Shown here: positions 1-7,280 of the stretch, piece after piece
How the letters are laid out: the number at the start of each line of letters is the position of its first letter
How positions within the stretch are numbered: position 1 is the stretch's first letter
DNA from: an uncultured Clostridia bacterium
GTDB taxonomy: Bacteria > Bacillota > Clostridia > Oscillospirales > Ruminococcaceae
Reading direction: 5' to 3'
Length of the DNA: 8,855 nt
Assembly: GCA_945835425.1 (NCBI GenBank)
Contig: CAMAJC010000057.1
Coordinates: forward strand, 1-8,855
Notes under the pieces: model-generated
Told to the model about the DNA's origin: nothing
The model's database searches: none
Seen by the model: only the letters and a program-made list of their open reading frames with translations
Translations under genes and position numbers: made by a program

Positions 1-915
1 ACCATGGGCATCTGGTGCGACTGGCAGGCCCAGGGCACCCGCATCTCCCAGAACCTCCTCCACGACAACCACGCGCCGGAATCCGCCGAGAAGGCCATGG
101 GCGCGATGATGAGCCAGGACGTATTCGTTGAGGTCGGCCACGGTCCCACCCTGATCGACAACAATATCATGCTCTCCAAGGCTTCGGTCCGTATCGCGAC
201 CGAGGGCGTCGCTCTGGTACATAACCTGATGCTGGGCGCTTTCACGGCTGTCGGCGGCGGCACCGACAACATCGTCAACGGTGTAAACCAGCCCCGTTAT
301 ACCCCGTACCACATCCGTCACCGCACCGAGGTCGCCGGTTTCATGACCATCTTACACGGTGACAACCGTATCTACAACAATATCTTTGTTCAAAACTGGC
401 CGGTGCAGGAAACCGAGGCCAAAGAGGACATGGGCTTTATGATGGCGGACAACCAGGTGGTCGGCACCTCCGTATTCGACGATTATCCGACTTATGACGA
501 GTGGATTGCCCAGTTTGAACTGGATAAGCCCGCCAATATGTTCAAGCTGACGCCTTTCCATTTCTCCCATCTGCCGGTCTGGGTCAACGGCAACGCCTAT
601 TTCGGCGGCGCAAAGCCCTGCAAGAACGAGAAGGACAAGCTGATCGACAATGAGCATGAAATTTATGTCAAGCTGGTTGAAAAAGACGGCAGCTACGCGA
701 TCGACACCAATCTGTATCAGTGGCTGGGCGACTTTAAGGACGGCATCATCAACAGCGATATTCTCGGATATGCCTTTGAGCCGGAAGAAAGATTTGAAAA
801 TCCCGACGGCACGCCCATTATCTTTGATGAGGACTATCTCGGCCGTCACCGCGGTCTGAACGCTCTGCCCGGGCCTTTCGTCTGCGGATGCGAGGCGGAA
901 GAGAAGCTGTTTTAA
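1..915 (+). CDS. GH120-like beta-helix glycosidase, C-terminal part (probable beta-xylosidase family); 5' end outside window
   Basis: The frame is open from base 1 and ends at TAA 913-915, so only the last 304 codons are present. The visible protein has repeated N-N-I and H-N-L turns typical of a right-handed parallel beta-helix. Stretches such as GIWCDWQAQGTR, FVEVGHGPTLIDNNI, TPYHIRHRTEVAGF and RIYNNIFVQN resemble, from memory, the GH120 family, whose characterised member is a Thermoanaerobacterium beta-xylosidase. GH120 uses an Asp nucleophile and a Glu acid on this helix. The matching residues here would be Asp at bases 19-21 and Glu at 130-132. They are 37 residues apart, longer than the roughly 23 I recall, because of a loop rich in Ala and Met. 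The family is about 640 residues, so more than half the protein is missing. Whether it is secreted cannot be seen. The likely role is release of xylose or a similar sugar from plant oligosaccharides. The beta-helix fold is secure; the exact substrate is inference. Confidence 0.72.
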   Translation, partial: TMGIWCDWQAQGTRISQNLLHDNHAPESAEKAMGAMMSQDVFVEVGHGPTLIDNNIMLSKASVRIATEGVALVHNLMLGAFTAVGGGTDNIVNGVNQPRYTPYHIRHRTEVAGFMTILHGDNRIYNNIFVQNWPVQETEAKEDMGFMMADNQVVGTSVFDDYPTYDEWIAQFELDKPANMFKLTPFHFSHLPVWVNGNAYFGGAKPCKNEKDKLIDNEHEIYVKLVEKDGSYAIDTNLYQWLGDFKDGIINSDILGYAFEPEERFENPDGTPIIFDEDYLGRHRGLNALPGPFVCGCEAEEKLF

Positions 916-937
916 TAACACCGTTTTCTTAGGAAAA

Positions 938-998
938 CTCTGATTTAATCGGCTTTTCTCTTTTTCGGAAGCATGTTTGTTTCAATCAGAGGATTTTT
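938..998 (+). terminator. weak candidate terminator downstream of the GH120-like gene
   Basis: CTCTGATT (938-945) and AATCAGAG (984-991) form an 8-bp inverted repeat, followed by GATTTTT. The loop is long (38 nt), so this is only a weak intrinsic terminator candidate. A small hairpin GTTTTC-TTAG-GAAAAC at 923-938 overlaps its left edge. The stronger hairpin at 1064-1112 may do the job instead. Confidence 0.25.
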
Positions 999-1003
999 AG
1001 CCT

Positions 1004-1164
1004 TGTAGCGGCGGTCTGCGACCGCCACCGGTTATCGAAGACCTTTTATAATCTTCATAAAACAAATCAGCGCCCTTTGATTCCCCGAAAAGGAACCAGA
1101 GGGCGCTGATTTATTTGAAACCAAAAAATGCTGATATCGGTGGCGGTCGCAGACCGACGCTACA
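1004..1164. repeat. REPIN-like composite element A (two inverted REP-like units)
   Basis: A 26-nt unit at 1004-1029 begins TGTAGCGGCGGTC, has the 3-nt loop TGC, and ends GACCGCCACC. Its inverse complement recurs at 1139-1164 with a single mismatch (25 of 26). Each unit is itself a hairpin (GGCGGTC-TGC-GACCGCC; in the right copy one stem pair is lost) preceded by the tetranucleotide GTAG on the outer side. This architecture, GTAG plus palindrome in inverted pairs, is the established description of REP sequences and REPINs mobilised by RAYT transposases. A second element of the same family lies at 7145-7261, so the repeat is dispersed. No transposase is in the window. Assignment to the REPIN class is inference from architecture. 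Confidence 0.75.
1064..1112. terminator. bidirectional intrinsic terminator between convergent genes
   Basis: AAATCAGCGCCCT (1064-1076) and AGGGCGCTGATTT (1100-1112) are a perfect 13-bp inverted repeat. Further inner pairs (1077-1079 with 1097-1099, and 1081-1084 with 1092-1095) leave a loop near 1085-1091. On the plus strand the stem runs into GATTTATTTG; on the minus strand it runs into GATTTGTTTTATG, the better U tract. It lies between the stop codons of the GH120-like gene and the dehydrogenase, exactly where a shared terminator is expected, and sits inside REPIN-like element A. Confidence 0.8.
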
Positions 1165-1191
1165 GTAGGAAAAACAAAATCCTGTCAGATT

Positions 1192-2373
1192 TTACAGCGC
1201 CAGCTTATAGATATCGATAATCTCCTTCTTGTCCAGCGGCATATAGTCCTTCAATACCCGCTTGCCGAAGAAGGTGCATTTCTCCGCCATTTCTTCCAGC
1301 TTACTGTCATCGACGTCCAGCTCCGACAGCCGCACCGGCATACCGATGCTCTTAAAGTAGTTTTCGGTCGCCTCGATGCCTTTCAGGGCTGTCCGCTCGG
1401 GGTGCTCAAAATCCGTCTCGATACCCCAGACGCGGGTCGCATACTGGCAGAAGCGGGGAAGTGCCTTTTCATTTTTATAGATGTACTTGGCCCAGGCAGG
1501 GAAAATGACCGCGAGTCCGGCTCCATGGGCAATCCGGTCATACATACCGGACAGCTCGTGCTCGATCTGATGGCAGCGCATCATATAGTCTCTGCCGTTG
1601 CCGGTCAGGCCGTTGTGGGAGAGGGAGGAGGCCCACATCAGCGTTGCGCGGGCTTCATAGTCCTCGGGGTTTTCGATGGCGATGCTGCCTGCCTCGATGA
1701 CCGATTTGAGCAGCCCTTCCGCCAGACGGTCGGTCAGCGCAACGTCGCCGTTCATGCAGAAATACCGCTCCAGGGTGTGCATCATGATGTCGGTGATGCC
1801 GCAGGCGGTCTGGTACTTGCTGACGGTATAGGTCAGTTCCGGGTTCATCAGGGCGAAGATCGGACGGTTTAAATCGCTGCCGAAGCCGCGTTTCAGCCAG
1901 CCGTCCTCGTTGGTGATGACGCAGGAATTGCTCATCTCGCTGCCTGCCGCAGAGATGGTCAGGACTGCACCCACCGGCAGGGATTTAGTGAGCTTCCGCG
2001 CACCGGAAGAAAATTCCCAGGGGTCGCACCGGTTTGCCGCGCCCGCAGCCGCCGATTTGGACGAATCCAGTACCGAACCGCCGCCGACCGCAAGAATCAT
2101 CTCGACCTGCTCGTCAATGCACAGCTGCGCCGCTTTGCGGGAGAGGGAGAGCTTAGGATTGGGCTGGACGCCGCCCAGCTCGACAAACTCGATGCCGCTT
2201 TCGTTTAAGGACGCGACAATCTGGTCATAGAGGCCGCTTCTCTTGATGCTGCCGCTGCCGTAATGGAGCAGAATTTTCTTGTAGCCGTAGGAGCGGATGA
2301 CCTCGCCGACCTGCGACTGGACGCCTTTGCCGAAAATGACCTTGGTAGGGGTGTAATAGCTGAACTGTTCCAC
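1192..2373 (-). CDS. iron-containing alcohol dehydrogenase, butanol dehydrogenase/YqhD-like
   Basis: Group III (Fe-type) dehydrogenase of 393 residues, the usual family length. It should reduce an aldehyde such as butyraldehyde to the alcohol in the cytoplasm, in this subfamily usually with NADPH. The N-terminus FSYYTPTKVIFGKG is typical of BDH-type members. The dinucleotide-binding GGGSVLD is at residues 97-103. Metal ligands are visible as Asp195 and His199 (ITDIMMH), His268, and His283 (IAHGAG), with the extra conserved His272. I chose the GTG at 2373-2371: on the minus strand GGAAAGGAG sits 9 nt upstream, and family homology begins directly after it. An ATG at 2409 would add 12 residues, lacks a good ribosome site and would place that site inside the coding region. 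The GTG lies inside the parS-like palindrome. The gene follows the M42 peptidase gene by 60 nt, with a hairpin between them, and ends at the bidirectional terminator. The physiological substrate is unknown. Confidence 0.9.
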   Translation of the reverse strand: MEQFSYYTPTKVIFGKGVQSQVGEVIRSYGYKKILLHYGSGSIKRSGLYDQIVASLNESGIEFVELGGVQPNPKLSLSRKAAQLCIDEQVEMILAVGGGSVLDSSKSAAAGAANRCDPWEFSSGARKLTKSLPVGAVLTISAAGSEMSNSCVITNEDGWLKRGFGSDLNRPIFALMNPELTYTVSKYQTACGITDIMMHTLERYFCMNGDVALTDRLAEGLLKSVIEAGSIAIENPEDYEARATLMWASSLSHNGLTGNGRDYMMRCHQIEHELSGMYDRIAHGAGLAVIFPAWAKYIYKNEKALPRFCQYATRVWGIETDFEHPERTALKGIEATENYFKSIGMPVRLSELDVDDSKLEEMAEKCTFFGKRVLKDYMPLDKKEIIDIYKLAL

Positions 2374-2381
2374 GTGGAACA
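2366..2381. promoter_or_regulatory. parS: parS-like centromere site (ParB-binding palindrome)
   Basis: TGTTCCACGTGGAACA is a perfect 16-bp palindrome. It fits the bacterial parS pattern TGTTNCACGTGNAACA, whose canonical form is TGTTTCACGTGAAACA and which tolerates changes at the two N positions. Symmetry stops exactly at 16 bp, as in parS. It overlaps the ribosome-binding spacer and GTG start (2373-2371) of the dehydrogenase. parS sites cluster near oriC, and the pth-mfd pair next door is origin-proximal in B. subtilis. I saw no second copy in the window. Confidence 0.65.
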
Positions 2382-2407
2382 ACTCCTTTCCTGTCAAATA
2401 ATAGTGC

Positions 2408-2431
2408 AAAACCGCATCGTTATCGCTGCGG
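2408..2431 (-). terminator. short terminator or attenuator hairpin between M42 peptidase and dehydrogenase genes
   Basis: On the minus strand, starting 2 nt after the peptidase TAA, CCGCA-G-CG, loop ATAA, CG-A-TGCGG forms a 7-bp stem with one G/A mismatch, followed by TTTTGC. The U tract is short, so termination is probably partial. It could reduce expression of the dehydrogenase relative to the peptidase. No convincing promoter was seen between it and the dehydrogenase start. Confidence 0.45.
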
Positions 2432-2433
2432 AT

Positions 2434-3471
2434 TTATACGCCTAAGTACCCTTTGAGCACTTTGAGGGTGTTCCAAACACCGTCAATATGGCTGCGCTCG
2501 TAGCCGTGGGAAGCGTAAACGCCTGCGCCGATCAGGCCGTGGCGGATATCGTACCCGGCGCTGAGGGTCGCTTCGACGTCGCTGCCGTAATGGGGATAGA
2601 TGTCGACCGCGTAGTCGGCGCCCTCGGCCTTTGCAGCCGCGATCAGCTTGCCGACCACCTCATAGGAATATGGGCCGCCGGAGTCCTTGGCGCAGATCGA
2701 CACCATCTTTTCGGTGCATTTTAACCCCTCGCCGACGCAGCCCATATCCACCGAAATCGCCTCGGTGACGCCCACCGGCACCGAAGCGGAGCCGCCGTGG
2801 CCGACCTCTTCATAGACCGTCACATGGGCATAAACCCGGCGCTGCGGGACGAGCCCGTTGTCCTTTAAGTACTTGGCCAGTCCCAGCAGGATGCCGACCG
2901 AAAGCTTATCGTCGAGGAACCGGCTCTTGATGTATCCGTTTGCCGTGATGCGGGTGCGCGGCTCAAAGCAGACGATGTCGCCGGTCTCAACGCCCAGCGC
3001 ACGGGTCTCCTCAGCGCTGTCCGCCTGTTCATCCAGCACGATCTCGATACTGTCAAAGGTGCGCTTTGCGGTGGAATAGTCGCCGTTGACGTGAACCGAA
3101 GCGTTGCAGAGCTGGCAGGTGCCCTCCAGTACCCGGCCTTCTCTCGTATAAACCCGGACGTTTTCCGCTTCGGCGTTGTTGGGGTTCATGCCGCCGAGGT
3201 TTGTCATCCGCAGCCGACCGTTTGCCTTGACCTCTGCGACCATCGCGCCGAGGGTATCAGTGTGCGCTTCCAGCAGCAGCGCGTCTTCGTCATTTTCGCC
3301 GCCGAGGTCGATGAGCACGCCGCCTTTCCCGGTCAGATGCGCCTGATAACCCAGCCCGGAGAAAGCCTCCATGACCCATTGCGCCGCCTGTGCGGTAAAG
3401 CCGGAAGGGCTGTCGATAGCAAGCAGGTCAGCTGCCTGCTCTGCCGCGTAAACTGCATATTGTCTGTCCAT
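2434..3471 (-). CDS. M42 family metallo-aminopeptidase
   Basis: A 345-residue cytosolic peptidase of the M42 family (PepA/FrvX/glutamyl aminopeptidase-like), normal length for the family. These enzymes form large tetrahedral dodecamers with a two-metal site and trim N-terminal residues from peptides. Metal and catalytic residues are all present: His70 in EAHTDTLG with Asp72, the bridging Asp187 in SRFLDDK, the Glu221-Glu222 pair in YEEVGHGG, Asp242 in SVDMG, and His322 in YASHGYERSH. The small dimerisation/PDZ-like insertion typical of the family falls at about residues 75-170. The start at 3471 is supported by GAAAGGA (3488-3482) at 10 nt. Another ATG sits 10 nt upstream in a different frame inside a short tandem duplication, but it touches the ribosome site and cannot use it well. 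The gene lies 68 nt downstream of mfd with no clear promoter, so co-transcription is plausible. Some family members were misannotated as endoglucanase (CelM); specificity cannot be read here. Confidence 0.92.
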   Translation of the reverse strand: MDRQYAVYAAEQAADLLAIDSPSGFTAQAAQWVMEAFSGLGYQAHLTGKGGVLIDLGGENDEDALLLEAHTDTLGAMVAEVKANGRLRMTNLGGMNPNNAEAENVRVYTREGRVLEGTCQLCNASVHVNGDYSTAKRTFDSIEIVLDEQADSAEETRALGVETGDIVCFEPRTRITANGYIKSRFLDDKLSVGILLGLAKYLKDNGLVPQRRVYAHVTVYEEVGHGGSASVPVGVTEAISVDMGCVGEGLKCTEKMVSICAKDSGGPYSYEVVGKLIAAAKAEGADYAVDIYPHYGSDVEATLSAGYDIRHGLIGAGVYASHGYERSHIDGVWNTLKVLKGYLGV

Positions 3472-3539
3472 TTCTGTCCATTCCTTTCATCCAATATATT
3501 TTGCATACTGCTGTTTAAAGATGGCTTTCTGCCAATCCC

Positions 3540-6500
3540 TCACGCCTTATTGATCCCCAGCTTCTCGGCCATTTCGCCGCTCTTGAAGCTCTGCAACACC
3601 TTCATGATCTCCCGCAGGGTGTCCATGGCGCTGCCCTGCAGCTTGACGCCGATATAAGGCGTCTGACCGGAAACGACGATGCAGCGGCCTTTCAGGCCCA
3701 TATTGAGCATAGCCGCGACGTTTACGTCCAGCTTTTCCGGAATCAGGTGGAGCATCTGACCCTTCTGGGTAATCTCTTTGAAGCCGAACTGGGCGGCGGT
3801 GTTGCGCAGCAGCGCGACGTCGATCAGTCCTTTGACCGCTGCAGGCGGTTCGCCGAAACGGTCGATCAGCTCATCGATCAGGTCGATGCTGTCCTCTTCG
3901 TTCCGGATGGACGCGATCTTGCGGTAGATGTCGATCCGCTGGGAGAGGTTGTCAATGTAGCCTTCCGGGATGTGGGCTTCCAGCTGGATATCCACCAGAC
4001 ATTCGGCCGTCGAACGGACCTCCGGTGCTTCGCCGCGCTTTTCCGCCACAGCTTCGCTCAAAAGCCGCAGGTACATATCGTACCCGACCGCCTCCATATG
4101 CCCATGCTGTCGGGTGCCGAGGATGTTGCCTGCTCCTCTGATTTCCAGGTCGCGCAGGGCGATGCGGAAACCGGAGCCGAACCGTGTAAACTCGCGGATG
4201 GCGTTGAGCCGCTTGGTCGCGACTTCGCTTAACACCTTGCCGCGCTGGAAGGTGAAATAAGCGTAAGCGCGCCTGCTGCTGCGCCCGACGCGGCCGCGGA
4301 GCTGGTAAAGCTGGGACAGCCCCAGCCGGTCGGCGTTTTCGATTACCAGCGTATTGACGTTTGAGACGTCGACGCCGGTTTCGATGATGGTGGTGCAGAC
4401 AAGGATGTCGATTTCCTGCTCCATCAGCTGCTTCCAGACTCTGGACAGCGCATCCTCACTCATCTTGCCGTGGGCGACGGCAATCCGCGCTTCGGGGATC
4501 ATCTGCTGAATTTTCCCGGCGCAGGCGTCGATCGTTTCGGTGTTGTTGTGCAGGTAATAGGCCTGACCGCCGCGGCGCAGCTCCTTGCGCAGGGCTTCGA
4601 TCACAACGCCGGTGTCGTGCTCCAAAACATAGGTCTGAATCGGGTGGCGGTTCTGGGGTGCTTCTTCAATGACGCTCATATCCCGGATGCCGCTCATAGC
4701 CATGTTCAGTGTCCGGGGAATCGGGGTCGCCGACAGGGTCAGGATGTCGACCGACGCCAGCATCTCCTTAAACCGGTCCTTGTGGGCGACGCCGAACCGC
4801 TGCTCCTCGTCGATAATGGCAAGGCCGAGGTCTTTAAATTTCACGTCCTTGGACACCAGCCGGTGGGTGCCGACAACGATATCCACCAGCCCTCTTTCCA
4901 GCCGGTTCATGACATCCTTCTGCTCCTTGGCCGTCCGGAAACGGGAGAGGAGCTCGATGGTTACGGGATAGTTGCCCATCCGCGCCATCAGCGTCTGGTA
5001 ATGCTGCCAGGCAAGGATGGTTGTCGGGCAGAGGATTGCGCACTGTTTGCCGTCCAGTACGCATTTAAATGCTGCCCGCAGCGCCACCTCCGTCTTGCCG
5101 AACCCGACGTCGCCGCAGAGGAGCCTCTCCATCGGCACCGGCTTTTCCATATCTTCCTTGATTTCCTTGATGCACCGAAGCTGGTCATCGGTCTCCTGAT
5201 ACTCAAAATGCTCCTCAAAATCCCGCTGCATCTCATCATCGGGCGAGAAAGCGTACCCCTTGACCGCCATCCGCTTGGCATAAAGTGCTATGAGCTCATC
5301 GGCCATCTCGTCGACCGCCTTTTTGACCTTCTGGCGGGTCTTCTGCCATTCGGTCGAGTGGAGGCGGTTCAGTTTGACGCGGGATTCCTCCCGGGGTCCG
5401 ATGTACTTGGACACCAGGTCCAGCTGGGTGACCGGCACATAGAGGATATCGCTGCCGGCGTATTTGATCTTGATGTAATCCTTGACGACGCCCTGCAGCT
5501 CCAGCTTGTGGATGCCGTCAAAGATGCCGATGCCGTGGGTCACATGGACGACATAATCCCCGACGGTCAGATCGGACAGGGAGCGGATTTCCTCTCCCTT
5601 ACGCTTTTTTGCCTTCTTAGTCGGCAGGGCATAGGAGCGGATGGTGGTCGTCAGGCTGAACTTGATATCCGGGTATTCAAAGCCGGTGGACAGCGTCCCG
5701 GCCAGGACGAAAACCTTCCGGTACTTCATCGCTTTCAGGTCTTTTTCATAGCTGGCCGGCAGCCCCATTCTTGTCAGGTCCGCCGCCAGGTTCTGCGCCG
5801 CCTTATCGGTGCCCGCGAAGACGCAGCAGCAGTACCCCTGTTCCAGAAGCGGGTCGAGGTCGGATTTCAAGAGCTTCAAATCCCCATTCCAGCCGGAATT
5901 TTGGAGAGGAGAAAGGTTGATAATATCTTTGAGTGCCCCGAAGCCGCCATGGGCGAAGGTCTCCATATAGATGACCCGGTGGTCGGAGAGGTTCTGTTCC
6001 AACAGCTCCGGGCTCATCATGAAGTTATCCAGTCCTTTGCAGAGCTGTCCTTCTTCCAGCAGCGTCTTGATATCCTCCTGATACTGCCACCACTGGGCGC
6101 GCAGCGTCTCCTTGAGGTCGGAGTATTCGCTGAGGAACACCGCCGCGTCGTCAAAATAGTCCAGCAGGCAGTGAAATTCCCCGGTCAGCGGGAAATATTT
6201 ATCATAGCTGTCCAAATCCAGCCCCGCTTCCAGCCGGTCGAGGTCTTTTTGCAGCGTCTCCCGCGCAAGGGCTGTCTGCTTGCGGTTTCCAAGGCTTTTA
6301 ATCAGTTCCCGCAGCTTTTCGGTAAGCTCTCCTTCGCCGAAGAGCACCTCTCTTGCCGGTGTGACCGACAGCGTTTCCAGCGGTTCGGTGCGCCGCTGGC
6401 TGTCCAGCTCAAAATAAGAGATCGTGTCGATATCGTCGCCCCAGTATTCAATTCGGACGGGGTTTGACTCCTTGGGCGAGAAGATGTCGAGGATGCCGCC

Positions 6501-7049
6501 GCGGACCGAATACTGACTGACGCCGTCGACCTGCGGACGGCGGACATAGCCTGATTCCGACAGACGCAGGGCCAACTGCTGCATCGTCAGCGGTTCGTTT
6601 TTATCGGGGTCGGTGCTGACCTGGAAGGTCGCCCTGCGCAGTCTTCCCGGGTCGATCGTTCGGGAAACCGCCGCAGCTGCCGATGCCACGACGATCGGCA
6701 GTTCGCCTGCCAGCACCCGGGACAGCACGCCCAGCCGCTGCTGTTCATAGTCGGTGGAGATGCCCTCCATCTGCCGGTAGGAAAAGTCCCGGGAAGGGTA
6801 GACGGTCGCGATCTCTTTGTCGTTTCCCGCCATGGCGTTTATGTCCGCCGCCATCCGCGCTGCCGCCATATCGTCCGGGCAGAGCACCAGTATCGGCCGG
6901 TCAAGGTCCTCTGCCGCCGCATACAGAAAGTGCGCCTTATGGATAGCCGACAGGCCGACGCAGAGAAAAGGTGTGTTTTTCAGACGGACATTTTGTATCA
7001 TCCGCCCGTAGCTTTCCAGATTGTGGGCAACTGCTGTAAACAGTTTCAA
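3540..7049 (-). CDS. mfd: transcription-repair coupling factor Mfd
   Basis: Mfd is an ATP-driven DNA translocase that pushes RNA polymerase off lesions and recruits UvrA for nucleotide excision repair. The 1169 residues match the usual length. The N-terminal UvrB-like region (about 1-330) carries GGILDIFSP (184-192). The CarD-like RNA polymerase interaction domain is around 490-555 (VGDYVVHVTHGIGIFDG). The RecG-like motor has Walker A GDVGFGKTE (646-654), DEEQ (747-750), SATPIPRT (773-780), ETGVDVSN (890-897) and QLRGRVGRS (916-924). The TRG translocation motif is near 966-990 (RGAGNILGTRQHG), and the autoinhibitory C-terminal domain is about 1010-1160. The start is TTG at 7049-7047, with AAAGGAG 11 nt upstream and no in-frame ATG between an upstream stop and this point. 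pth lies upstream across a 282-nt gap holding REPIN-like element B. The B. subtilis order is pth-fin-mfd; no fin-like gene is seen here. Nothing appears broken. Confidence 0.98.
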   Translation of the reverse strand: MKLFTAVAHNLESYGRMIQNVRLKNTPFLCVGLSAIHKAHFLYAAAEDLDRPILVLCPDDMAAARMAADINAMAGNDKEIATVYPSRDFSYRQMEGISTDYEQQRLGVLSRVLAGELPIVVASAAAAVSRTIDPGRLRRATFQVSTDPDKNEPLTMQQLALRLSESGYVRRPQVDGVSQYSVRGGILDIFSPKESNPVRIEYWGDDIDTISYFELDSQRRTEPLETLSVTPAREVLFGEGELTEKLRELIKSLGNRKQTALARETLQKDLDRLEAGLDLDSYDKYFPLTGEFHCLLDYFDDAAVFLSEYSDLKETLRAQWWQYQEDIKTLLEEGQLCKGLDNFMMSPELLEQNLSDHRVIYMETFAHGGFGALKDIINLSPLQNSGWNGDLKLLKSDLDPLLEQGYCCCVFAGTDKAAQNLAADLTRMGLPASYEKDLKAMKYRKVFVLAGTLSTGFEYPDIKFSLTTTIRSYALPTKKAKKRKGEEIRSLSDLTVGDYVVHVTHGIGIFDGIHKLELQGVVKDYIKIKYAGSDILYVPVTQLDLVSKYIGPREESRVKLNRLHSTEWQKTRQKVKKAVDEMADELIALYAKRMAVKGYAFSPDDEMQRDFEEHFEYQETDDQLRCIKEIKEDMEKPVPMERLLCGDVGFGKTEVALRAAFKCVLDGKQCAILCPTTILAWQHYQTLMARMGNYPVTIELLSRFRTAKEQKDVMNRLERGLVDIVVGTHRLVSKDVKFKDLGLAIIDEEQRFGVAHKDRFKEMLASVDILTLSATPIPRTLNMAMSGIRDMSVIEEAPQNRHPIQTYVLEHDTGVVIEALRKELRRGGQAYYLHNNTETIDACAGKIQQMIPEARIAVAHGKMSEDALSRVWKQLMEQEIDILVCTTIIETGVDVSNVNTLVIENADRLGLSQLYQLRGRVGRSSRRAYAYFTFQRGKVLSEVATKRLNAIREFTRFGSGFRIALRDLEIRGAGNILGTRQHGHMEAVGYDMYLRLLSEAVAEKRGEAPEVRSTAECLVDIQLEAHIPEGYIDNLSQRIDIYRKIASIRNEEDSIDLIDELIDRFGEPPAAVKGLIDVALLRNTAAQFGFKEITQKGQMLHLIPEKLDVNVAAMLNMGLKGRCIVVSGQTPYIGVKLQGSAMDTLREIMKVLQSFKSGEMAEKLGINKA

Positions 7050-7144
7050 ATGAAGTCTCGCTCCTTTCCTTCATTGCATGATGGTTGGTAAATATTCAGC
7101 TTGTCGAAAAAGCTATACTGCCGTGTGAAATCATGTCTATTGAC

Positions 7145-7261
7145 TGTAGCGGCGATCTGTGATCGCCATCAGATTTGCACAAACTGCCTTGGTAATTTTT
7201 ATTTTCAGCAGCAAAACGCTCCGTTTCCCTGTGTCGGTGGCGACCGCAGGTCGCCGCTACA
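7145..7261. repeat. REPIN-like composite element B (two inverted REP-like units)
   Basis: A 26-nt unit at 7145-7170 (TGTAGCGGCGATC, loop TGT, GATCGCCATC) faces an inverted partner at 7236-7261 whose complement reads TGTAGCGGCGACC, TGC, GGTCGCCACC. The two agree at 22 of 26 positions. Two of the four differences are a compensatory T-A to C-G exchange within the hairpin stem, so pairing is kept; another is in the loop. This is the same family as element A. About 65 nt of AT-richer sequence separates the units and shows no strong internal hairpin. It occupies most of the pth-mfd gap and would lie in the mfd 5' untranslated region if transcription starts near 7274. Confidence 0.75.
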
Positions 7262-7280
7262 ACGACTGAAAACAGATTCT

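Noticed and set aside
1402..2230. Plus-strand open frames opposite the dehydrogenase.
   Set aside because: Shadow frames; the minus-strand protein has all family ligands and motifs.
2374..2409. Dehydrogenase start at the ATG at 2409.
   Set aside because: The strong GGAAAGGAG site lies downstream of that ATG and serves the GTG at 2373; family homology starts after the GTG.
4470..6467. A 665-codon open frame on the plus strand opposite mfd.
   Set aside because: It lies entirely antisense to a complete, motif-rich mfd and its protein shows only complement-derived composition. Long antisense frames are common opposite GC-rich genes.
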